Below, piece after piece: positions 18,792 through 26,500 of a stretch of 64,000 nt of DNA. Below the pieces are notes generated by a model, which saw only the letters and a list, made by a program, of their open reading frames with translations, did not search any database and had not been told where the DNA came from. The position numbers were made by a program, and so were the translations under genes. Source of the DNA: Pseudothioclava arenosa (GTDB lineage: Bacteria > Pseudomonadota > Alphaproteobacteria > Rhodobacterales > Rhodobacteraceae); contig NZ_NTJD01000003.1 of assembly GCF_002358085.1 (NCBI RefSeq), positions 124,001-188,000 on the forward strand, read 5' to 3'. Each line of letters starts with the position of its first letter. Position 1 is the first letter of the stretch.

Positions 18792-19919
18792 TCAGGGGGA
18801 GGCGGCCGCCGTGATCTCCAGAACCATATCCATGACCAGCGCGGCGGGGTCAAGGTTGACCGCCCGCGCATGGCGCGCGCGCGCGCCCAAGGTCTGGTGC
18901 AGCCCTGCCCATTTCATCGCCGCGAACTCGTCGGGGGCGAGGCGCGCGAACAGCTGGCTCTCGCCGGGTGCAGCCTCGGCGGGGGGCGGGCCTGCGACGC
19001 CCGCGCGCGCCAGCCGCGCGAGGAACAGCTCGATCAGGTGCAGCTGCAGGTCGAGCCGCGCCTCGTTGCCCTTGCCGGTGGCGCTTTCGGCCAGCGCGAT
19101 TGCGGCCAGCCGGTCCAGCCGGGGCAGGGTGGAAAACAGCGCGACAAGCCGCGTGTAGCTGTCGAGCCCGCCAAGGTTGATCAGCCGGATCGCCTCGCCC
19201 ACGGAGCCGCCCGAAAGCGCGGCAAGCGCGGCGGGATCGGCCTCGGGGGGCGCGCCTTCGGCAGCCGCGAGGGCTTCGGCCATCTCTTCGGGCGCCAGCG
19301 TGCCCAGCCGCAATTCGCGGCAGCGCGAGCGGATCGTCGGCAAGAGCCGCGCGGGTTGATGCGTGACCAAAAGGAAGGTCACGTTCGCGGGGGGTTCCTC
19401 GAGCAGTTTCAGCAGCGCGTTCGCCGCTTGCACGTTCATCTCGTCGGCGGCATCCACGATCACCACGCGCCGTCCGCCTTCGGCTGCCGAGAGGTGCAGG
19501 AAGTTCGAGAGCTTGCGCACTTCGCCCACGCGGATGTCTTGCGTCACCGCGTTCTGGCGGTCGTTCAGCCCGCGCTTGAGCACGAAGACCGAGGCCTCGG
19601 AGCCCGCGCGCATACGCCGGCAGACGGGGTGCTCGGGGTCGGTGTCGAGGCTTGTCGGGGGGGGCGGTGCGCCGAACAGGCTGTCGCCCTCGTCCTCGCG
19701 CGGGCGGGTCAGCAGAAACCGCGCGATGCGCCAGGCGAGCGTCGCCTTGCCGACGCCCTGCGGCCCGGCAAGCATCCAGGCGTGATGCATCCGCCCCGAG
19801 GTGAAGGCGTCCAGAAAATCGGCCTCGGCGCGGGCTTGCCCGATCAGATGCGCGGTGTCGCGCGGGTGCGGCGCGCCTTCGACCTGTGTGGGATCGGGGA
19901 AATCGGCCGGATCGCTCAT
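18792..19919 (-). CDS. holB: DNA polymerase III subunit delta'
   Basis: This 375-residue clamp-loader subunit opens the beta clamp together with DnaX and HolA. The AAA+ domain begins GPQGVGKATLAWRIARFLL, has a Walker-B-like VVIVDAADEMN, and continues with ANALLKLLEEPPANVTF. The C-terminal collar domain follows. It overlaps tmk by 4 bp (ATGA), so translation is coupled, as in many bacteria. Confidence 0.95.
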   Translation of the reverse strand: MSDPADFPDPTQVEGAPHPRDTAHLIGQARAEADFLDAFTSGRMHHAWMLAGPQGVGKATLAWRIARFLLTRPREDEGDSLFGAPPPPTSLDTDPEHPVCRRMRAGSEASVFVLKRGLNDRQNAVTQDIRVGEVRKLSNFLHLSAAEGGRRVVIVDAADEMNVQAANALLKLLEEPPANVTFLLVTHQPARLLPTIRSRCRELRLGTLAPEEMAEALAAAEGAPPEADPAALAALSGGSVGEAIRLINLGGLDSYTRLVALFSTLPRLDRLAAIALAESATGKGNEARLDLQLHLIELFLARLARAGVAGPPPAEAAPGESQLFARLAPDEFAAMKWAGLHQTLGARARHARAVNLDPAALVMDMVLEITAAASP

Positions 19920-20527
19920 GCCAGCGCGGCCCGTGTCTGGGCGAGGATCTCGGCCGCGATTGCCTCGGGTGGGCGGGCGCCGTCAATCACGCGAAAGCGC
20001 GGGGCGAATTCGCGGGCCAGCGCGAGGAACCCCGCGCGCATCTTTTGCTGCAGCGCGAGACCGAAATCCTCGAACCGTTCCTCGGGGCCCTGCCGCCCCT
20101 TGGCGCGCGCGAGGCCGGTTTCGGCGTCGATATCCACGAGGAAGGTCAGGTCGGGTTCGCGCCCGATCATCATTTTGTGGAGCGCATCCACCTGCGGGCG
20201 CAGGTTGCCCCGCGAGAGGCCCTGATACATCCGCGTGGAATCGGCAAAGCGGTCGCAGATCACGATCTTGCCGGCGGCCAGAGCGGGCTCGATCAGGCGC
20301 TCGCAATGGTCGCGGCGCGCGGCGGTGAACAGCAAAAGCTCGGTTTCCGCCGACCAGCGGTCGGGGTCGCCTTCGAGGACGAGGCGGCGGATTTCCTCGG
20401 CGCCGGGCGAACCGCCGGGTTCGCGTGTCAGCACCACATCGCGCCCCTCGGCGCGCAGCGCTTCGGCCAGCACGCGGGCCTGCGTGGATTTGCCGGACCC
20501 GTCTATGCCCTCGAAGCTGATGAACAT
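19916..20527 (-). CDS. tmk: Thymidylate kinase
   Basis: This 203-residue enzyme phosphorylates dTMP to dTDP. The P-loop is FEGIDGSGKST, the DR(Y/F) motif is VICDRFADST, and the TREPGG motif is present. It is 4 bp after the carboxypeptidase gene and overlaps holB. Its length is normal. Confidence 0.97.
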   Translation of the reverse strand: MFISFEGIDGSGKSTQARVLAEALRAEGRDVVLTREPGGSPGAEEIRRLVLEGDPDRWSAETELLLFTAARRDHCERLIEPALAAGKIVICDRFADSTRMYQGLSRGNLRPQVDALHKMMIGREPDLTFLVDIDAETGLARAKGRQGPEERFEDFGLALQQKMRAGFLALAREFAPRFRVIDGARPPEAIAAEILAQTRAALA

Positions 20528-20531
20528 GCGA

Positions 20532-21698
20532 TCAGGCGCCCGCGGCGTTCAGGGCCTGCTGCAACAGGCGTTGGGCGGCGGTGGTGACGCGGGTCACGAA
20601 GCCGCCAGCGGCCACGTCGGTTTCGGCGACGAGCGGAAAGCGGCGCGGCGCATCGAGGCCCGGCACGGTCAGCACCAGCTCGGCGATTTCGCTGCCTGCC
20701 GTGATCGGCGCCTGGATGGGCCCTTTGAAGATCACCTCGGCCTTCATCCCGTCCTGCGCGCCCGCGGGCAGGAGTTGGCGGATGTCTTCGGCAGGCACGA
20801 GGCCCACGGTTTTCGCATCGCCAAGCCAGACCGGCGCTTCGGCCAGCCGGGTGCCCTTGGCGACGAGGTCCTTGATCACGAACTGACGAAACGCCCAGTT
20901 CGCGATGGCCTCGGCCTCTTGCGCGCGCTCGGCCTCGGAGCCCAGCCCCGAGATCACGAAGACGATGCGGCGCTCGCCCATCACCGCCGAGCCGACCAGC
21001 CCGTAGCCCGCCTCTTCGGTATGTCCGGTCTTGAGCCCGTCCGCATGCCAGTCGGCCGCCGCGATCTTGAGCAGCGGGTTGCGGTTATTGGCATTCGCCG
21101 GGGCGCGGTCTTTGTAATTGTAATGGGTGGTGGCAAAGAGCGGGTAGTAGGTCGGGAATTTCTCGATCAGCCGTGCGGCGAGGATGCCGAGGTCATGCAT
21201 CGACATCCGCTGACCCGGATGCGGCCAGCCCGAGGCATTGGCGAACATCGAGTTGTTCATGCCAAGCGCGCGGGCGCGTTCGGTCATCATCCGGGCAAAC
21301 GCATCTTCCGAGCCGGCAAGCCCCTCGGCCACCACCACGCAGGCGTCATTGCCCGAGTTCACGATGATGCCGTGCAGCAGTTCGTCCACGGTCGGCCGGT
21401 CGGTGGTGTTGAGGAACATCGTCGAGCCCCCCATCGCCTGCGCCTTGGGCGTGACGGCAAAGGTGGTGTCGGGCGTGACCCGGCCTTCGGCGAGGGCTTC
21501 GAACAGCAGGTTCACCGTCATCAGCTTCGACATCGAGGCGGGCGGCAGCGGAATATCGGCGTTCTTCTCCAGCAGCACGGTCTGCGTGGTCAGGTCATAG
21601 ACCCAGGCCGCCGAGGCGCGCGTGTCGAAGGCACGGGCGGGCAGGGCGGCCAGCAGGGCAAGGGCGAAGGCGGCGATCAGGCGCGTCAGGAACGGCAT
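20532..21698 (-). CDS. D-alanyl-D-alanine carboxypeptidase (PBP5/6 type)
   Basis: This 388-residue secreted serine peptidase trims peptidoglycan stem peptides. An N-terminal signal ends near LPARAFD. The active-site motifs are SMSK (residues ~55), SGN in VNSGNDACVV and KTG in DGLKTGHTEE. The peptidase S11 core is followed by the PBP5 C-terminal beta domain and an amphipathic end (TTAAQRLLQQALNAAGA) that could anchor it to the membrane. It is 18 bp downstream of the SPOR lipoprotein gene and 4 bp upstream of tmk. Confidence 0.95.
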   Translation of the reverse strand: MPFLTRLIAAFALALLAALPARAFDTRASAAWVYDLTTQTVLLEKNADIPLPPASMSKLMTVNLLFEALAEGRVTPDTTFAVTPKAQAMGGSTMFLNTTDRPTVDELLHGIIVNSGNDACVVVAEGLAGSEDAFARMMTERARALGMNNSMFANASGWPHPGQRMSMHDLGILAARLIEKFPTYYPLFATTHYNYKDRAPANANNRNPLLKIAAADWHADGLKTGHTEEAGYGLVGSAVMGERRIVFVISGLGSEAERAQEAEAIANWAFRQFVIKDLVAKGTRLAEAPVWLGDAKTVGLVPAEDIRQLLPAGAQDGMKAEVIFKGPIQAPITAGSEIAELVLTVPGLDAPRRFPLVAETDVAAGGFVTRVTTAAQRLLQQALNAAGA

Positions 21699-21716
21699 CG
21701 GTCCGGGGTGTCTCTC

Positions 21717-22646
21717 TTATTTCGATACGGCGTAAGCGTCGGTATAGCCGAGCGACTGAACTTTTTTCAGCAGCGCGGCGCGGTCGGGGCTCGAGGCGGC
21801 GGGGCCGGCAAGGACACGCCAGAAGGTCTTGCCCTTGCTTTCCTCTTTCTTGATCGTGGCGATGATGCCTTCCTTGGACATCTGTGCGACCACGCCCTTG
21901 GCATTGGCCTCGACAGAGAAAATCCCGAGTTGGACATACATCTTGTCGGAGGTCACCTTGGGCGCGCTCGGCTTGGTGGTCGTCGCGGCGGCAGGAGCGG
22001 CCTCGACGGGCGCAGGCTTGGGGGCCTCGGCGGTTTTGCCGGGCTTCGGCAGCGGCCGGGTTTCGATCTCGCTCAGCGCTTTGTCTGCGGCGGCGGTCAC
22101 GGCGTCGATATTACCGCTTTCGATCGGCTCGGGCTCGGCCAGTACCATGCCCTCGACCAGCGGTTCGGGTTCGGGCGGGGCGATCTCGACGGTCTCGCGG
22201 CGCAGCGCTACCACTTCAAGCGTGCTCGGCGCGCCGGCCAGAACGCCAAGCGCCTCGGCGGCATCCGACGAGATCTGCAGTTTCGGGCCGGGGTTGTCGC
22301 GTTCGCGCCGGAACAGCGCGCCGATCACCGACTGGCCGTTGGCGGGGTTGCGGATCATCACGCGCTCGGGGTCTTTCACGCTCGGATGCGCGACCCAGAC
22401 CCCGCCCAGCGAGGGACGCCCGTCCCACAGGCCGTCTTCGTTGACCGAGAACACCTCGGGGGCCTCGACATCGCGTTCGATGACTTCACCGGCGCGTTCG
22501 GCGGCGGCACTTTCCTCACCCGCGGGCTTGCCCTTGAGCAGCGAAAACCCTTCGCCGTCCTGACAGGCCGAGAGCGCGGTGACGCTCGTCAGGGCCAGCA
22601 AAAGCCCACCTGTGCGGATCAACGACTTGCCGAAACGTTCTGCCAT
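21717..22646 (-). CDS. SPOR-domain lipoprotein
   Basis: This 309-residue protein has a lipoprotein signal with lipobox LSAC near residue 30. A long low-complexity middle is rich in Glu, Pro and Ala. The SPOR domain (last 75 residues, YVQLGIFSVEANAKG to GYTDAYAVSK) binds denuded glycan strands at division sites. It is first in the operon with the carboxypeptidase, which fits a joint role in septal peptidoglycan processing. The start MAERFGKSL gives a proper signal; the longer frame from 22718 does not. Confidence 0.88.
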   Translation of the reverse strand: MAERFGKSLIRTGGLLLALTSVTALSACQDGEGFSLLKGKPAGEESAAAERAGEVIERDVEAPEVFSVNEDGLWDGRPSLGGVWVAHPSVKDPERVMIRNPANGQSVIGALFRRERDNPGPKLQISSDAAEALGVLAGAPSTLEVVALRRETVEIAPPEPEPLVEGMVLAEPEPIESGNIDAVTAAADKALSEIETRPLPKPGKTAEAPKPAPVEAAPAAATTTKPSAPKVTSDKMYVQLGIFSVEANAKGVVAQMSKEGIIATIKKEESKGKTFWRVLAGPAASSPDRAALLKKVQSLGYTDAYAVSK

Positions 22647-22828
22647 GTTGCCCCTTCCCTGCGCGGGTGCGCCCCGCGTCTGACCTGCCCGGGCGGCCCG
22701 CGGCCACCTTTGCGACAAATTATTACCGCGTGACGCCGCGCAAGGAAAGCGCCCGCTGCCCGCGTGGCGGAAATCAGCGCGCCCGAGGCTTTCAGAATCG
22801 CGTGAACTGGTCTAGCCCTGCCCGCGTC

Positions 22829-22869
22829 GGAGGAGTGGCAGAGTGGTTTAATGCACCGGTCTTGAAAAC
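22829..22869 (+). pseudogene. 5' half of a tRNA-Ser(TGA), interrupted after the anticodon loop
   Basis: GGAGGAG acceptor strand, a normal D-arm and the anticodon loop CTTGAAA with TGA are present. The 3' anticodon strand should be ACCGG but reads ACTTG. No variable arm, T-arm or 3' acceptor follows. The remainder is replaced by 17 bp of unrelated sequence and then a complete tRNA-Ser(TGA). The two tRNAs share the 13-mer CGGTCTTGAAAAC. Confidence 0.8.
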
Positions 22870-22886
22870 TTGTGCAGGAGTATTGT

Positions 22887-22974
22887 GGAAGGGTGGCAGA
22901 GTGGTCGATTGCAGCGGTCTTGAAAACCGCCGATGCGCAAGCATCCGTGGGTTCGAATCCCACCCCTTCCGCCA
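22887..22974 (+). tRNA. tRNA-Ser (anticodon TGA)
   Basis: The 88-nt class II tRNA has acceptor GGAAGGG/CCCTTCC, discriminator G and encoded CCA. Anticodon stem GCGGT/ACCGC holds loop CTTGAAA (TGA at 22921-22923). It has a long variable arm and T-loop GTTCGAATC. It lies directly behind a truncated tRNA of the same anticodon and marks the left edge of the island. Confidence 0.95.
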
Positions 22975-23013
22975 ATAAAAACAGCCACTTAACAATAGTT
23001 CACGCCTCTCGCC

Positions 23014-23099
23014 GCTACTCCGCTACAAGCTTGCTACATGCTGGCGGTTCAGGGTGGCGGGATTCGGTCAGTGCGGTTAGCATGTAGCGGATTTGTAGC
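23014..23099. repeat. Nested symmetric inverted repeats with GCTAC arms, likely integrase arm sites
   Basis: GCTACAA (23022-23028), 4 nt, GCTACATGCT (23033-23042), a 36-nt centre, AGCATGTAGC (23079-23088), 4 nt, TTGTAGC (23093-23099). Both arms are perfect and equally spaced. A further GCTAC lies at 23014. It starts 40 bp after the tRNA-Ser and has the character of tyrosine-integrase arm-type sites. That role is an inference. Confidence 0.65.
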
Positions 23100-23139
23100 T
23101 GGTGCCGGCGGCATCCATTGACGGTCGGGAGTCGATTCA

Positions 23140-23838
23140 TTGAACTTGGAACAAATTAAGGCGTGCCTACAGGCTGCTGGACTCGAGATTATTCAGGAGT
23201 CCGACCTAGCCAATGGGACCGGAACCCAACTCAGGTTGCAAAGTGGAGCTATCGTCAACAGCTATCACACCGGCAAGTTCAACGTTCAGGGCAAGAACCA
23301 AGATCCAGTCAAGGAATGTTTGGGTGTGCCTGCACCGCAAGCTGTTGCAGTGAATGGCGGTGCCGCAGTGGCGAAACCGGTCTTGAGCAAGGTGTTCGTC
23401 GTCTACGGGCATGACAATGCTGCCCGAACTGAGCTGGAAGCCATGCTCCGCCGGTGGAAGCTGGAACCGCTGATTTTGGACCAGCTTCCGTCCGAAGGAC
23501 AGACCATCATCGAGAAGCTTGAAACAACCATCGCAGGAGTGAATTTTGCTGTGGTGTTGGCTACACCAGACGATGAAGGTCATCGGGCAGGGCACGAGGA
23601 TGAGAAGGCTTATCGCGCTCGGCAAAACGTTGTCATGGAACTTGGCATGATGCTCACCCTGCTCGGACGAAAAAGGGTGGCGATCTTGATGAAGCAGCAG
23701 GACAATATGGAACGCCCCTCCGACATTCAGGGGCTGATCTACATCCCCTATAAGGACAACCTCCAAAAGGAAGCTGGGCTTCTGCTCGCTAAGGAGATGC
23801 AGGCGCAGGGCTACCCAATTTCACTCGCCAACGTCTAG
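23140..23838 (+). CDS. TIR-like nucleotide-binding protein (CAP12/Pycsar effector family)
   Basis: This 232-residue protein has a small N-terminal domain (1-65, with GTGTQLRLQSGAIVN and FNVQGKN) that resembles the TBP-like domain of RNase HIII. The C-terminal domain (about 85-225) matches the TIR domain of CAP12/Pycsar effectors: VFVVYGHDNAARTELE, EGQTIIEKLE, FAVVLATPDDEG, RQNVVMELG, IQGLIYIPY. Known relatives cleave NAD+ to abort phage infection. The glutamate in VVMELG is the probable catalytic residue. The start is TTG with GGGAG upstream. Its GC content looks lower than that of the neighbours. No cyclase gene is adjacent, so the trigger is unknown. Confidence 0.8.
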   Translation: MNLEQIKACLQAAGLEIIQESDLANGTGTQLRLQSGAIVNSYHTGKFNVQGKNQDPVKECLGVPAPQAVAVNGGAAVAKPVLSKVFVVYGHDNAARTELEAMLRRWKLEPLILDQLPSEGQTIIEKLETTIAGVNFAVVLATPDDEGHRAGHEDEKAYRARQNVVMELGMMLTLLGRKRVAILMKQQDNMERPSDIQGLIYIPYKDNLQKEAGLLLAKEMQAQGYPISLANV

Positions 23839-23850
23839 TCTGACGGGGAA

Positions 23851-23880
23851 GCGCCCTGCACCGTCTTCGGCACAGGGCGC
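23851..23880 (+). terminator. Hairpin after the TIR gene
   Basis: GCGCCCTG and CAGGGCGC pair across a 14-nt loop, 12 bp after the stop. No T run follows. The rest of 23881-24010 holds no recognisable feature. Confidence 0.45.
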
Positions 23881-24010
23881 CTGCCGGTTCGCACAGCAAG
23901 GAGAAGCCGTGTTCGACTGGTTCCGTTTGTTTTACGTCCGACGGTTTCCTATGGGACGCGCGGTTGGCGAGACCGCGTGCCGCTGCTTGTGCCATCTCCT
24001 GACGCAGCGG

Positions 24011-24397
24011 CTAAGGGTTTCGACGTGACCCCTCGGGTGGGGTCTTGCACCCGTTGCACATCCTCACCCTGACCACATCGTCAGAGAAGAATGGCGTCGA
24101 GCACTTCATGCACACGCGCCAGCCGACCATGCGGACGATGCGGGGCGGGTTGTGGTCATGGTCGCGCACGGCTTCGCGCCGCACCCCTCCATCCCACTTC
24201 CATTGCTGAGGTTCCTCCATACCGAGGTAATTGAGCTTCGGGGCACAGGGGTCGCGTGTGGGTGCTGCCTTGCGCTTGGGGGTGCTATCCCCTTGGCACA
24301 CCCCGGCCAGCCGCTGTGCGCTCGGCTGTGCCGCGGCTTGGGACGGTGCACGCCCCTCGCGCCATGCCACCAGCCATGTGGGTTCGTCAGTCAGCAC
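24011..24397 (-). CDS. Small island protein with four-cysteine zinc-ribbon-like C-terminus
   Basis: This 128-residue protein has a C-terminal 45 residues with WRVCMKCSTPFFSDDV followed by VRMCNGCK, two CxxC pairs that likely hold zinc. Proteins of this kind recur in alphaproteobacterial islands and prophages. The N-terminal half is Ala/Pro-rich and not recognised. A GTG start at 24397 overlaps the stop of the preceding small gene (GTGCTGA) and has GGAAGAGGAAGG just upstream, which decides the start. A shorter start at 24220 (69 residues) is possible. Confidence 0.6.
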   Translation of the reverse strand: MLTDEPTWLVAWREGRAPSQAAAQPSAQRLAGVCQGDSTPKRKAAPTRDPCAPKLNYLGMEEPQQWKWDGGVRREAVRDHDHNPPRIVRMVGWRVCMKCSTPFFSDDVVRVRMCNGCKTPPEGSRRNP

Positions 24398-24567
24398 AAG
24401 CCTTCCTCTTCCCACCGACGCAGGCACCGCAGCACGCCGCCGTCACCGCTCTCACCGAGCATGTCGATCCGGTCCAGCGAACCGGCTTCCGCTTCGGCGC
24501 GGATTCCCGATGCGCGGCGTCGCGGCGCTGGATCGGCAAGGCAATGCGTTCCATCTTCATGGCTCAC
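24391..24567 (-). CDS. Small hypothetical protein between AlpA and the zinc-ribbon gene
   Basis: One frame (GTG at 24567, 58 residues) ends DRIDMLGESGDGGVLRC..., has high GC3 and overlaps its neighbours on both sides. The other (ATG at 24560 to 24387, 57 residues, Arg-rich) is better placed behind the GGGGAGG ribosome site. Only one is likely real. I prefer the first for its protein-like composition and stop-start overlaps. Function unknown. Confidence 0.4.
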   Translation of the reverse strand: MSHEDGTHCLADPAPRRRASGIRAEAEAGSLDRIDMLGESGDGGVLRCLRRWEEEGLC

Positions 24568-24746
24568 ACCTCCCCGTGGCGGCTGTCGAGCCATTGCCGC
24601 AGGTCGCGCTCGCGCCAGCCAACGGCGCGCTTGCCAAGCCGCAGGGGCTTCGGGAACGACCCTTCGGCCATCATCGCGTAAAGCGTCGAGCGCGAGAGCC
24701 CCACCATCTGTTCCACATCGGGGCGACGGAAAATGCGTTCATTCAT
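24564..24746 (-). CDS. AlpA-family helix-turn-helix regulator
   Basis: This 60-residue DNA-binding protein of the AlpA/MerR-like excisionase type contains RRPDVEQMVGLSRSTLYAMM, then FPKPLRLGKRAVGWRERDL. AlpA proteins activate integrase or excision genes of P4-like elements. The start at 24746 follows AGGAAAGG by 7 nt. It is the first of three tightly packed minus-strand genes in the island and fits the P4-type integrase at 28157. Confidence 0.88.
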   Translation of the reverse strand: MNERIFRRPDVEQMVGLSRSTLYAMMAEGSFPKPLRLGKRAVGWRERDLRQWLDSRHGEV

Positions 24747-25446
24747 CGGGCAAACCTTTCCTGTTCCCGCGCCAAGCCCATTTGAGCGCGGGGTGTTTCT
24801 GGCAGTACTGAGAAGGGGAAGGGCCACGCCTGAAGTCCCGCCGCCCGGGGTGCTCACACCCCGTCCGACACGCGCCGCCTACCGCCGATAAGCACCGCGC
24901 AAGGCCCACAAAGCACAGGTGATTCCGATGTGTCAAAGGGCCGGGCGGGGAGGCATAAACCGTAGCTTTATCAGAGTATTGGTGGCGGCTGTGTGGGGTC
25001 TAGGCTAGGAAAATCAAGAAAATCGAGGGGGGCTTTGAAATCTAAGGGCTGGCGAGGTTGAGAGTATGCCGGATTGCTGTTTAGTATATTGATATTAATA
25101 AGGAAAATAAAATTCAGCGTTGGTGTCCTGCGGGAGAATTTTTTGCCAGCTAATTAAGTGAGGCGGTTCGGTGACGCTTAGCCAAGCGATGATCGCGAGA
25201 GCAGGAAGGGGGCCTAGCTGAAGCTTGGGTTCGTAGTGCCTATTGCCGAGAGAGCGGAAGTCCGGCTTCGGCCCGAAGCCGACGTTCATGGGCAATGCGG
25301 CAAGAGCTGGTGGGCTATGCGAACGCAACATTCCAGACGTAGCGCGGCCCCTGTCGCCTCTGCCGTAAAGCAAACATTTGTCACGCATGACAGAGTGCGC
25401 AGATTGCTCGGCTCGCCCCGGCCCGGGGGGCCTGTGAAAAGCGAAA
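24747..25446. other. Gene-free stretch inside the island
   Basis: No credible gene is visible. About 24950-25200 is clearly more AT-rich than the surroundings and could hold promoters or old attachment sequence. At 25262-25283 there is a GC palindrome (CGGCTTCGG-C-CCGAAGCCG). Frames that read through this region are arginine/proline-rich and lack ribosome sites. Confidence 0.55.
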
Positions 25447-25468
25447 CGGCAGGGAATTCCCCCTGCCG
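25447..25468 (-). terminator. Terminator of the small-protein gene group
   Basis: CGGCAGGG pairs with CCCTGCCG around AATTCC. On the minus strand TTTCGCTTTT follows. It lies 108 bp after the 53-residue gene. Confidence 0.65.
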
Positions 25469-25576
25469 CTCCACCTCCCGGTGCGTGGTTCGACGAACAC
25501 AGATCGGCCCGACGTGGAGCCCTATCGCGCTCAGTCGCCGCACCGGGAATACCCACCGCCGAGGCGGTGAAAGCCA

Positions 25577-25738
25577 CTACTCCTGAATCCCCTGCGGCAG
25601 CGCGCGCCGCCGGTCCGGGGATATCTCGGTCACGAGGCTCTGGAAGAATTCGTCCCAGCCGAGGCCCGGATTTTCCTCCCGAGGGGGCGCCTTGTGCGCC
25701 CCGTGGGTCTTGCCCGAAGGCATCTTGTCGGCAGGCAT
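25577..25738 (-). CDS. Small hypothetical protein (53 residues)
   Basis: The start at 25738 is supported by GGAGGG 8 nt upstream. The sequence is hydrophilic with GLGWDEFFQSLVTEISPDRR as its only structured-looking part. No signal or membrane segment and no known family. It follows the 72-residue gene by 66 bp and is last before the terminator at 25447. Confidence 0.55.
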   Translation of the reverse strand: MPADKMPSGKTHGAHKAPPREENPGLGWDEFFQSLVTEISPDRRRALPQGIQE

Positions 25739-25804
25739 GCTTGGCCCTCCGTAACATCCCGGAGAGAACCCCCGGGAATATCGTCTGATGGCAAGTCGCA
25801 CCGC

Positions 25805-26023
25805 TCAGCCGCGCGTTTTCGCCTTTGCGGGTGGCGCGGCGGATACCGCTCCAGTCCCTTCGTGCGCGATGCGGGCCGCGCGCAGTTGCGCAGTCAGATC
25901 TGCGCGGGTCTCGGCCTCGGTCTCGCGGATCAGCTTGACGGCGGCATCGGTGCGCTCCTGCGCCGTGCACGGCGCCTGAGCAAGTTCGCGGAAGAAACCG
26001 CTGGTCTTGTCCTTGCGGGGCAT
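25805..26023 (-). CDS. Small hypothetical protein (72 residues)
   Basis: A perfect GGAGG lies 5 nt before the ATG at 26023. The middle (about 20-55) is a charged amphipathic helix with ETEAETRADLTAQLRAAR, and the tail is Ala/Lys-rich. Unrecognised. It lies 56 bp downstream of the cold-shock gene, across a hairpin (GATCCGGCC/GGCCGGATC, 26042-26064). It may be cotranscribed with the flanking small genes. Confidence 0.6.
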   Translation of the reverse strand: MPRKDKTSGFFRELAQAPCTAQERTDAAVKLIRETEAETRADLTAQLRAARIAHEGTGAVSAAPPAKAKTRG

Positions 26024-26079
26024 GACGCCTCCTTGATCAAGTGATCCGGCCATTGCGGCCGGATCCCGGATCGATCCGA

Positions 26080-26286
26080 TCAGGCGACTTTCAGATCGCA
26101 AGCGGATTCACGGCCGTCGCGGCCGGATTCGACTTCGTAGGTGACGGGTTGGCCGTCATTGAGCTGCGCGATACCCGCGCGCTCGAGGGCCGAGATATGG
26201 ACAAAAATGTCCCGCCCGCCGTTTTTCGGTTCGATGAAGCCGAAGCCTTTGGTGGTGTTGAACCATTTCACGGTGCCATTGGCCAT
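26080..26286 (-). CDS. Cold-shock domain protein (CspA family)
   Basis: This 68-residue single-domain RNA chaperone has both nucleic-acid motifs, KGFGFIEP (RNP1) and DIFVHISAL (RNP2), after the standard MANGTVKWFN start. GAGGAGA lies 7 nt before the ATG. It binds single-stranded RNA and helps translation under cold or other stress. The 5' leader (26287-26500) is long enough for the regulatory UTR typical of the family. Confidence 0.95.
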   Translation of the reverse strand: MANGTVKWFNTTKGFGFIEPKNGGRDIFVHISALERAGIAQLNDGQPVTYEVESGRDGRESACDLKVA

Positions 26287-26500
26287 CGTGAGATCTCCTC
26301 AAATAAATACCGCCCGCAAGATGCGGCGGCTTGGCCCAGTCAATTCAAAAAGGCAGACTGAAGCCGAAGAAGGAGACAGATGCAGTTGGGAACAACGTAG
26401 CTCGCCCTCCCTATACGGTTTATCGGCCTTTGGCAAAGGAAAAGGCCCGTCACTGGATTTTCGCACCGATGACCGGCCTCGCCCGAGCCTTTTACGCGGC

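Noticed and set aside
20235-22733. An 832-codon plus-strand open frame over the dac/SPOR genes
   Set aside because: It is antisense to intact genes of an operon with 4-bp overlaps; no domain or start signal.
25095-25970. A 291-codon minus-strand open frame in the island
   Set aside because: It is Arg/Pro/Gly-rich, crosses a terminator and overlaps two small genes that have good ribosome sites.
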